Source: Mangifera indica
Lineage: Eukaryota > Streptophyta > Magnoliopsida > Sapindales > Anacardiaceae
NCBI RefSeq assembly: GCF_011075055.1
Contig: NC_058145.1
Location: 4,435,228-4,499,227 of the forward strand
Reading direction: 5' to 3'
Length of the DNA: 64,000 nt
Positions 44,490-53,526 of this stretch are shown in pieces (the first letter of the stretch is position 1; the number at the start of each line of letters is the position of its first letter). The translations under genes were made by a program, and so were the position numbers. Under the pieces are notes generated by a model. It searched no databases and was not told the DNA's origin. It saw only the letters and a program-made list of their open reading frames with translations.

Positions 44490-46860
44490 GTAAGAGAAAA
44501 GAAATGAGAAAAATAAGATTGTTAGATATAAAGCAAGACTTGTACCCTAAGATTTTTCTCAAAGGTCAAGGATAAACTTTGATGAAATATATGCACTTGT
44601 TATGGATATAATCATATTAAAAGTCTCTAAAAGACTAAATATACGTTTAATGGAAGTAGCAACTGCTTATTTGTATGAAAATTTGGATATTAAAATGGCC
44701 AAACGACTATTTCCCACCCAAGGTTTGATGTTTTCTCAAATGTCCCCCCTTTAACTATGGAAACACCAAACACCCACCCATGGCTGGTTAGATTTAACAG
44801 AACCCTAACGCCTAAAATTTTTATCTCTTTTTGCCTCCCTAAACTTTAAAAACTAAAATTTTCCCTCAGCCTAAGTTTTAAAAAATCACAATTTCACCCT
44901 AAGGCTTGGTTTTGAAATCTCCAGTGACCTCTTCGGCTCCATTACCGACGGCTTCTCCCTCCCGAAGCAACCTCTCCTTTCGACGATTTCTTTCCTCCCA
45001 TTTGGAGGTCTAATTGGCGTCAGAGACTCCTTGGGAGACGAAGAACTTCGTCGGGGAAGACGAAGTTCTTCGTCTTCCAAGATGAAGTTCTTTGTCTTCC
45101 CAGACGAAAACGAAGCCATCGTCTTCGTCTGGGAAGTTCTTCGTCTTCCCAGAAGAAGACCTCTGGGAAGACGACGGCTTCGTCTTTGTCTGGGAAGATG
45201 AAAAACTTCATCTTCCCCGACGAAGTTCTTCGTTTCCCAAGGTGTCTCCGATGTCGATCAGACCTCCAAATGAGAGAAAAGAGATCGCCAAAAGGAGAGG
45301 TTGCTTTAGGAGGGAGAAGCCGTCAGCAACGGAGTCGGAGAGGTCACCGGAGATTTCAAAACCAAACCCTAGGGTGAAGTTACGATTTTTTAAAACTTAG
45401 GCTGAGGGAAAATTTTAGTTTTTAAAGTTTAGGGGGGCAAAATTATATTCTATTTTAGTTTATTTTTAATATTATAGCGAAAATGATGATTTTACCCTTA
45501 CCACCGTTAGGGTTTTGTTAAATCTAACCGGTCATGGGTGGGTATTTGGTGTTTCCATAGTTAAAGGGTGGAAACTTGAGAAAACATCAAACCTTGGGTG
45601 GGAAATAGTCGTTTGGCCTATTAAAATTTATATGAAACTTCCTGAAAAATATAAATTGTCTGAACCAAAAAGGGTTAATACAAGAGATATGTACTCAATA
45701 AAATTATAAAGATTATTATACGAATTAAAACAATCTAAAAGAAAGTAGTACAATCCCCTTAGTGAATATTTAAAAACAGATAGCTATGTGAATGGCCCTA
45801 TATACCCATATGTCTTTATTAAAAGTTCAAAATCAGGATTTGTCATTTTAACAGTTAATATTGATGACATAAATTTAATTGAGACTCCTGAAGAACTCTA
45901 AAAAACTATTGAACATCTAAAAAAATTTGAGATGAAGGATTTTGGGAAGACAAAATATTGTCTCAGTTTGTAGATCGAGCACAATTCAAATGAAATACTT
46001 ATCTATCAATCAACATATATTGATAAATTGCTAAAATGTTTTAATATGAATAAGGCTTACCCTTTGAGCACCTTAATGGTTGTTTGGTTTTTTTAATAAA
46101 AAAAAAAGACTTATTCCATCCTAAAGAAGAAGATGAAAAGATATTTGGTCCTGAAATACCATATTTTAATGTCATTAGATTCTTATTATATTTAACTCAA
46201 TGCACTAAACTGAATATATCCTTTGCAGTCAATTTGTTAACCCGATTTAGCTCTGCACCAACTTATCATCACTAGAACAAAATCAAATATATATTTCATT
46301 ACCTATGTGAAATTAGAGATTTGAGATTATTCTATTATGTCAAATCCTCTAAAAATCTTAATTTGGTTGGATATGTAAATGTTGATTATCTTTTTTATCA
46401 TTGTAAGGTCCGTTCACAAATATGATATGTTTTCACTTGTAATGACACAACAATATTATGATACTCTACCAAATAGACTTTGATTGTAACATCTTTAAAT
46501 CATTTAGAGATTTTAGCTCTCTATAAAACTAGTCGAGAATGCATATGGTTACGTTCTGTCATTCATCATATCCAGAATACATGTAGACTTTCCTCTACAA
46601 CAAACACTCTTTCCATATTATATAAAGACAATTCAACATGTACTACTCAAATTAAAGGTGGATACATCAAAAGAGACATGACTAAACATATTTTACTGAA
46701 GTTCTTTTACACTCATGAGTTTTAGCCAAGCCAAAAGATTGATGTCAAACAAATACAATTTAGTGAGAATCTTGTAGATTTGTTCATCAAGAAATTGCCA
46801 ATATTAACATTTGAAAATTTAGTGTATAACATCGATATACAACGACTTAGCAAACAACTA
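44490..46860 (+). pseudogene. Copia reverse transcriptase / RNase H pseudogene, split by a MITE
   Basis: The reverse transcriptase begins near 44520 (RYKARLVP) and reaches VATAYLYENLDIK just before the MITE. It resumes after 45618 with IYMKLPEKYKLSE, which is contiguous in copia proteins, so the foldback MITE interrupts it cleanly. Later parts are DIINLIE-like near 45860, then YFNVIRFLLYLTQCTKLNIS (46160-46220). RNase H is seen at 46480-46725 (CIWLRSVIHHIQ, then LYKDNSTCTTQIKGGYIKRD). Stops occur throughout. Confidence 0.8.
44697..45618. mobile_element. Foldback Mutator-type MITE, copy 2 (922 bp)
   Basis: Same ends as copy 1 (GGCCAAACGACTATTTCCCA and reverse complement), flanked by a different perfect 9-bp target duplication, TATTAAAAT (44688-44696 and 45619-45627). 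It lies inside the copia reverse transcriptase and is therefore younger than that insertion. The extra length relative to copy 1 is in the central GACGAAG/CTTCGTC palindromic region. The arms are long inverted repeats with the right arm again longer near its end. No transposase. Confidence 0.95.
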
Positions 46861-47147
46861 AATTAATCTTACTATAAAAAAGGGGAACATTTATCAGAGG
46901 AAGTAAATTTTTGAAATTTCTCACATATTACACAAAATATGCACTATATTCTTTTTTCCTTGACTAGGTTTTGTCTCACTAGGTTTTCCTAGTAAAGTTT
47001 TTAATAAGGTAGTTTAAGCATGTATAACCCCACATTATAGGACATTAAATAACTGCGTTTCTTCACTTTAGTTTTTATCCAATTGAATTTTTCTTTAGCA
47101 AGGTTAATGTAATTATTTATAAGTGGTATAAATCCAAGAAGGAGTGT

Positions 47148-47504
47148 TGTAGAATTAGTGGCTTTCCACCATAAAAATACATTTAGAGACAATGAGTGCA
47201 TTTAATGGTAATGAGAATGCATTTAGGGAATGAAGGGCATATGGAGTAAAAAAAAACGTGGGCATTAATGGCTTAGACATCAATTTGAGATATTTGATAC
47301 AGAACATTTATTGTCTTGGCTGACTCATCTCTTATATATAGTGAAAATTGTCATTATAAATGCCCTCCTCATTCATATTGTATAAGACAATAAGCTTTTT
47401 TTTTTTTTATGAGAATAAATACACACATCCTTTACTTCATTTTTCAAGATTAACTCTCTCTTCTTTCTATTTTTCTGCTTCAGTTTTTATTATAATTTAT
47501 AACA
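47148..47504 (+). repeat. Right LTR of the copia element
   Basis: Starts TGTAGAATTAGTGG after a purine-rich AAGAAGGAGTG tract and ends near TATAACA. It has a short duplicated GAGTGCATTTAATGGTAAT-like segment that the left LTR lacks. Confidence 0.88.
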
Positions 47505-47788
47505 CACTCATTATATTATTCCCAGTATTTTAAGGTAAGACCACTAAACTTCAACATACTTTGATATGGTATGCTAAGTACGGTTGATGTGATCATACAA
47601 TTATTGCCTTTGAATTTGACAAAAAAGTTGAGACAACCATCATAAATTATTTTCTTTGGATTACCCAAAATATCCTTAGACAATACATGGTTGGATGGTG
47701 AAAAAGGACTAATCATCTTATGTTGTCTTATTAGAGTAAGATATAAACGAATTGTCATCATATCACAATCGTCTTGCGCTTGAGATAC
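47505..47788 (-). other. Unrecognised coding-like block
   Basis: An 81-codon minus-strand frame (47516-47761) contains PFSPSNHVLSKDILGNPKK and IYDGCLNFFVKFKGNNC. It looks more protein-like than its surroundings, but I do not recognise it. It lies between the copia element and the solo LTR. Minus-strand sequence on the other side of the solo LTR (50120-50620) may have been its neighbour before that insertion, but a stop codon lies near the join. Confidence 0.25.
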
Positions 47789-48679
47789 TGTAACATCCCT
47801 CCCTAAAAGTACTACCTTCTGAAGGAGAAATGTTACGAATTAATATTCGGAGCGTCTATTTGTTTTTTAAATACTTTAAAATGAACTTATCACTAAAAGT
47901 GTTTAGAAATTATTCTAAGAAAATTAAAAATCTGGAAGCGAAGAAGAAATGTATATATCTCATATGAAAACTCATCTGAAAATATTTGAGATCATGGAGT
48001 AATCATATACATGCCCTTAGATACAACTATACAACTATCTGAGTAAGGCTAAAAATCAACAATATCATATGCATGTAACAAAAACTATAGGTAACTAACC
48101 CTAGTCTGAATCAATCTTTGTTGACCTGACCCTATCTCGCAGCTACCTCAATCACCCGTAGCTGCAATCATAAAAGAAAAGGAAGTAAGAGATAAAAACA
48201 CTCAGTAAAGGGAAGTAATTAACTAAACTATCTTCTTTCTTATTCTAACTCATTCTCGGGACTCAATCTCACACCATAACCTTCATAAGGAATCGAGGGG
48301 ATAATCTAGTTCATTCTTTACTCTTTGGGTCACACTTTGTCCCATCTAGTATCCATTTGATACTTTTGAAAGCTGACTACAAGGATTTGACACTTTTCTA
48401 AGCTCGAGCTCTCTTTCTTTCTCTCATTATACCATTTCTAAATCTGAATTATGCTCTACTATGAGCATACTTTACTACGAGCAGCCCCTCTTGTGGGTCT
48501 ATGTCCTACTACGAATGTGTCCTACTGCGAATGTGTCCTACTATGGCCAGTGTAGTGTAAAGTGCCCCCTCATAGTTCGTAGCATGCACCTGTGCTTATA
48601 TCTTACTAATCTTGCTTCCATTTAAACTATTCATAACCAACCAGACCATACTCTTGGGATGACCCTTGAATCCTGAACA

Positions 48680-48800
48680 CCAAATTCCTTTTCTTGTTTT
48701 TCTTTCTTTTATTCTTGTTTTATTTTTCTTTTCTTTCTTTCCTTTCCTTTCTTTCTTTTCTTCCTTTTCTTTTCTCTTCCTTTTCTTTCTTTCCAAAACT
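48680..48800. repeat. Polypyrimidine tract inside the solo LTR
   Basis: About 110 bp of mixed CTTTT/CCTTT sequence. The Lys/Glu-rich minus frame across it (48596-48796) is a product of composition. Confidence 0.85.
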
Positions 48801-49385
48801 GTAATTCACTATACATGGGATTGTTCACTTGGTAGAGCAGTCTTTTTATTCATACAATTTAATAGTCCAAACAGTCTCTAATTCATACAAACTATATATA
48901 ATTAAAAAGAAGATTCAAGGAGCTTTCCAACAAGCTATAACAACACTCATGATTTATCAAATAAGACAGTCAAAACGTGGGATGAAATCAGTGGCAAAAA
49001 ACTGTATTTACTGTTCATTTAGTAAGTCAGTCTTTTTGTTCATGTAATTTAATAGTCCAAACGGTCTCTAATTCATACAAGCTATATATCATTGGAAAGG
49101 GAATTTAAAGAGCTTTCCAACAAGCTATAATGACACTCATGATTCATCATATAAAGTAGTCAAAATTTGGGACAAAATCAGTGGCAAAAAACTGTATTCA
49201 CTATTTATTTTGTAAGGCGATTTTTTTTTTCATATAATTTAACAGTCCAAATAGTCTCTAATTCATACAAGATATATATCATTGAAACGATAATTCAAAG
49301 AGCTTTCCAACAAGCTATAATAGCACTCATGATTCATCAAATAAGACAATCAAAATGTGGGACGAAATCAATGGCAAAACAGTAA
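48790..49385. repeat. 190-bp tandem repeats inside the solo LTR
   Basis: Three copies with matching landmarks AATAGTCCAA at 48861, AATAGTCCAA at 49051 and AACAGTCCAA at 49241, so the spacing is 190 bp both times. Each copy also has GAGCTTTCCAACAAGCTATAA, CACTCATGATT and GGCAAAA. A partial unit precedes the first. Confidence 0.93.
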
Positions 49386-49951
49386 ATATTATCCAACTTT
49401 CTGCCATGAACAAACTAACACACATAGATACCCCAAATGGCAAAACAACATTTCTCAACTTCAAAATTATCATTTATAACATAGAGCCAAGGAACTAAAA
49501 GCATAAAACATGAAACATACCAAGGATAATACCCTTTACCTTGTTTTAAGTCAAGCTTTGCAAGTTGGCTCCCTCCTTTTTGTTTTGCTTCTTTTATTAT
49601 CAAAACTACCTTAAATCAACACCAAAACACACTAACATATTCATATAACATGCATTCAAGATATATAAATATAGGTAAAAGGAAAAGAAAGATATCTTTT
49701 TGTTACTAAGGCTTCTAAAGTGCTTCCTTTTTTTCTTTTTTTATTTTGTCTTCCAAAACCCTTTCAATTCCTTCATTTTTCTTCATAAAACAAAAGAAAA
49801 TAGCATGAAGAAGACTGGCTTCTGAAATGGATAGGAGAAGATGATGAAAAAAGCATAAATTCCCTTTTTTGTCTTTTCTCTCTTTAGATATATACAAACA
49901 TTTTAATTTATATATATCCATATATATATCTTTGTCTCTTTATCATTATTT

Positions 49952-49961
49952 TGTGTGTGTG

Positions 49962-50022
<61 letters not shown>
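49952..50022. repeat. TG-TATATA-AC microsatellite, palindromic at its left end
   Basis: TG repeats (49952-49961) followed by TATATA and then about 27 AC units (49969-50022). The left part can pair with the start of the AC run. Confidence 0.95.
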
Positions 50023-50027
<5 letters not shown>

Positions 50028-50119
50028 TGTGAACATATATATTTAAAACTAGAAATGTCTTAAAGCATGGTCAAAAGATATAAATGCCCCTAGAACGTAT
50101 TTGAGGGTATTACAGATAC

Positions 50120-51307
50120 TTAGATGCAAGCATCATTTTTTAACTAGTTTAACAGTGTTGCTAACAATATAAGTGTGTAATACAAAATTAATACTTGCTA
50201 ATTTATAATCTTATTGTTGTTTTTAGCATCAATTTGTCCTCTTTCAACATTTGGATGCATACATAGGTCCTTTGAGATGTCATCAACATTTGAGAAAATA
50301 TAGTCCCTAAACATTAGACTGTTATCAAATAGATGTTCATTTGATATATTTCGATGGTCATTAGGGACAACTTTGACATGGGGTTAAGTTTAGGTGGCCT
50401 AGTATACTTATGGATCTAATTTATATGATCATTTTGGGCCAATATATCATGCCATAGAACATCATGAATAAGGTTAACTAACATTAACTTTATAATTTTA
50501 GTTCCTTTTACATTTCCTAAGTCAAAACTGACATTATAATCAAGTTTACATGTGTACATACTAGTCAATTTCAAGTGCAAACACAATGTCAACCATTTTT
50601 TCCTTTCTTCCATGTATCTATTCCTCAGTGGTTTTCAATAAGTCTAAATCAGACGCATCTATAAAATCATATGCATTAGTCATCAACAATAAGATTAGCA
50701 TCACCGTCATCACTATTAATCTTATTGGGATTTATCACCTTTTTCTATATCACCTTAAGGAGGGGGTGGGTAGGGAGGTGGTGGGAGGACATTGAAATTT
50801 AATATTGGTCCTTAAGGGAAAATTATGTTGTTCCCCATTGGATTGGAAGGTTCATTTATCACATGTATTGCCTTGTTATGTAGGTTATGACCACTACCAT
50901 GTCTACATGGTTCGAGACCAAGAACTAAAGATACTCATTTTGAATTTGGGGCAAGTGTCATAAATAAAGGGGTTGATTGAATCATAACATTAGATAATGT
51001 AATAAGCAACATTATTATTATCCTCGTACTATAAGACATCTCGATTATTGTTCCTTTTTGTTTTATAACAATTTAGCTAATATTTTATCCATAGTCAATA
51101 TGCAAATGGTCACTCAACGACTCAACCTATCCATTGTATGTAATCTAAAGATGAACAATCACAACAAACATTTTGATTAATCCCAAACATCTTGATCAAT
51201 CCTATGATAGTAATATATAAGATATAAAATGATATATTTTTAATTAAAAAACCAATATTATGTATTTAAGTTTCCCCCGAGAGTTTACATAATCTATGTA
51301 TAGCTTA
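50120..51307. other. Intergenic sequence, no gene recognised
   Basis: Short minus-strand open stretches (50416-50613) and a plus-strand one (50586-50795) have no recognisable domain. The original sequence on both sides of the solo LTR may be old transposon coding DNA, but I cannot name it. Confidence 0.35.
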
Positions 51308-51315
51308 TGTATAGT

Positions 51316-52378
51316 CACTGGCGGACGTAGGGTGATCAAGGGGGGTTGACTCCCCTTTTAAAAAAAAAAATCCAAAAGTGTGTTCAGTATTTTCATTGTA
51401 TAATATTAGTTGCAACTGTATTAGTTTCAAGTTTAGAAAAGTTAAAATTTACCCCTAACACTAGTTTCAAGTTTATAAAAGTTAAAATTTATCTCTTATA
51501 TTAGTTTCAAATTTAATTGTATAATATAACATGTCCTCTTTCCATTTTGGAAAAAGTTCTCTACTAGTATTCCCTCTGTTCAAAATGAAAGTGTTAAAAA
51601 TTTCAATATACCTCTGTCAAAAATTCTAATAAAATAGCTTTTAAAATATACCATAAAAATAAAATCACGTTGAGGTTGTTTTTAATGGTGTGCACGGTCA
51701 AGTTTGGTAAAATTTGAAAGCTTTTTCAAACTAAACTGAAAAAACGATTTAAAAATGTTCAAACCAAACTAAACCAAATTGAAAAAATACGTTTTAGTCC
51801 GATTTGGATTAAGATTTGAATATATTAAAATCATTCATTTATAAATATATATTATTTAATAAAATTAATTGAATTATATTTTCTAGAATATAATATAAAT
51901 ATGTAAAATATATATATAACATGAAAGTAAAGAAAATGACAAAATAAATAAAACAAACAATTATACACCTAATTGCTTATTAAAAAATTCCCTTAAATAT
52001 TGTTATATAGATGTTTTTTAAAAGAATACAATTTATGTTTATATAGAAAATGATGCATTAGATAGTATTGCTTATATAGAGAATCTTCAACTTGAATTTG
52101 GGTTTAATTTGAATTAAATGAATTTGTGCAGAACTGATTTTTAAGATCAAGTCAAGTTGATTCAAATCTGACTCTAATTGCTTATAACAAAAATGTTGTA
52201 TTAGATAGTACTGATAACAAAGTCATTTTACAATATTTTCAAAAAATAAAATTACATTGAGGACAATTATAAATATATTAGTTAATAAATTTTTATTAAA
52301 ACAAATATTTGTATTTAAAATTTATTTGTATTATTCTAATATTGACTCTTCTAAATTTTATTTCCGGGTCCATCATTG
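51316..52378. mobile_element. Probable hAT-like non-autonomous element, about 1.06 kb
   Basis: The start CACTGGCGGACGTAGG and the end CCGGGTCCATCATTG are imperfect inverted repeats. The flanks TGTATAGT (51308-51315) and CGTATAAT (52379-52386) match at 6 of 8 bases and may be an aged 8-bp target duplication. The interior is AT-rich, with repeats such as TTAGTTTCAAGTTTA at about 51420-51500, and has no transposase frame. Confidence 0.5.
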
Positions 52379-52386
52379 CGTATAAT

Positions 52387-53118
52387 GAAAATTTTCAATA
52401 CCCTATTATTCAAGAATGTTTCATTTCCCTCTTAAATACCCTTACCAGCCCCTCTTACCTTTAAATGTTTACACTTAATCCCCCCATAACAAGTGCTCAA
52501 TTCCATACCCAAGATTTTACCCATATTGTGTAGCTTTGGACTCATTTAACATACTGAAATTTTAATAAGCTTCTACACATTGCAAATTTCACACAGTTTA
52601 TAATACACTACGAAATTTTATATATATCTTTGTTCTAACATTTACCTAATACACGCCCATATGCATATAAGGTTTACATAACCCTTTGTTCTAACATTTA
52701 CCTAATACACGTCCATATGCATATAAGGTAACAAATACTCGTATTGGATATAATTTACTAATTAATAAATAAATCAATCAAAAATCTAGTAAATTAACAT
52801 GAAAATATCAAACATAATTTATCTTTAAATATATTGTATAATTTAAAGTTAAGATTTATCTCAATATCTGAATATGATGATCTTTCTTAATTAATTTCAA
52901 GTTTTAAGTAAAATACCATTGATGAAACTTTAAGTTCTGTGGGTTCGAGTTTATTTCATGGCTTTGTTGGGATGTTAGAATGAAAACAATATCATACTTA
53001 ATTGTGCTAGTTAGTTATATGGGTATTAATTTAATTAATCATCCTAATTAAGTTAATTTGTTACACGTGTGAGTTCTTTGGCATTTGACTCCGTTAGCCA
53101 TGGCTAAATTATTAATTA
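52387..53118. other. Sequence upstream of the complex I subunit gene
   Basis: Contains a direct duplication of about 46 bp at 56-bp spacing: CTTTGTTCTAACATTTACCT at 52628 and again at 52684, each continuing to CATATGCATATAAGGT. A CACGTG-containing site (TTACACGTGTGAG) near 53062-53074 could be a G-box. Confidence 0.5.
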
Positions 53119-53223
53119 CTTATATATATAAAAACTTATTTTTATAATTGTAGAAAAGGACGCCTCTCCTCTCCTTCGTCACAGCCAAAATCCATCGACA
53201 ACCATTCCCTTCATACTCTTCCC
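53118..53223 (+). promoter_or_regulatory. Core promoter and 5' leader of the complex I subunit gene
   Basis: A TATA box, TATATATATAAAA (53121-53133), lies about 90 bp before the start codon at 53224. The leader after it is short and pyrimidine-rich (CGCCTCTCCTCTCCTTCG). The start context CCCATGGCA is favourable. Confidence 0.6.
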
Positions 53224-53526
53224 ATGGCATTGAACAGCATGCTCCGGCACCGCCTCTTCGCTCGCTTTGGCTCTACCCACGCCGGTCCGAGCCGGTGGAC
53301 GAGCCCAGGCCACCAAGAGAAGCCCAGTGGCTACCTATTCAACCGGACTCCACCACCACCTGGGCAGTCACGTAAATGGGAAGACTGGGAGCTTCCCTGC
53401 TACATCACCAGCTTTTTGACGGTCGTGATTTTGGGCGTTGGACTTAACGCCAAGCCTGATCTCACCATCGAGACCTGGGCACACCAGAAAGCCCTTGAAC
53501 GCCTTCAGCTGGAGAAATCTGAGTGA
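53224..53526 (+). CDS. Probable mitochondrial complex I ESSS/NDUFB11-like subunit
   Basis: A single-exon gene encoding 100 residues. From memory it matches plant ESSS-type accessory subunits of NADH:ubiquinone oxidoreductase, found in the membrane arm of complex I. The N-terminus (MALNSMLRHRLFARFGSTHA) is Arg-rich without acidic residues, fitting mitochondrial import. A Pro-rich stretch (RTPPPPGQ, 41-48) and KWEDWE (51-56) lead into one membrane segment at about 58-75 (PCYITSFLTVVILGVGL). A polar tail with KPDLTIETWAHQKALERL follows. The coding GC content is much higher than in the flanks. The start is supported by the TATA box and leader upstream. If the family call is wrong, it is still a small single-pass membrane protein. 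Confidence 0.8.
   Translation: MALNSMLRHRLFARFGSTHAGPSRWTSPGHQEKPSGYLFNRTPPPPGQSRKWEDWELPCYITSFLTVVILGVGLNAKPDLTIETWAHQKALERLQLEKSE

Larger units (their letters stand above)
40377..47504 (+). mobile_element. Degenerate full-length Ty1/copia retrotransposon
   Basis: The two LTRs are 40377-40720 and 47148-47504. Between them are remnants of gag, protease, integrase, reverse transcriptase and RNase H in the copia order, all on the plus strand and all broken. TGTTATCAGTAT (40721-40732) directly after the left LTR resembles the initiator-methionine tRNA primer site, and AAGAAGGAGTG just before the right LTR fits a polypurine tract. A 922-bp foldback MITE interrupts the reverse transcriptase. The LTRs differ by many substitutions and by a duplication of about 20 bp in the right copy, so the insertion is old. 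I could not confirm a 5-bp target duplication. Confidence 0.9.
47789..50114. mobile_element. Solo LTR, Ty3/gypsy-like, 2326 bp
   Basis: Begins TGTAACATCCCTCCC and ends GGGTATTACA, and is flanked by a perfect 5-bp target duplication, GATAC (47784-47788 and 50115-50119). TG...CA ends with a 5-bp duplication and no gag or pol inside define a solo LTR, left by recombination between the two LTRs of one element. The opening and the length over 2 kb suit plant gypsy elements, but the family is inferred. Inside are a pyrimidine tract (48680-48800), three 190-bp tandem repeats and a long AC microsatellite. Confidence 0.88.

Noticed and set aside
48596..48796. Lys/Glu-rich 66-codon minus frame
   Set aside because: It is a polypurine tract on the minus strand, with no stop codons because of composition.
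48790..49385. Three regularly spaced repeats considered as a CRISPR-like array
   Set aside because: The units are directly adjoining 190-bp tandem repeats without spacers, inside a plant LTR.
49869..50063. Plus frame with a long Thr-His run
   Set aside because: It is a translation of the AC microsatellite.
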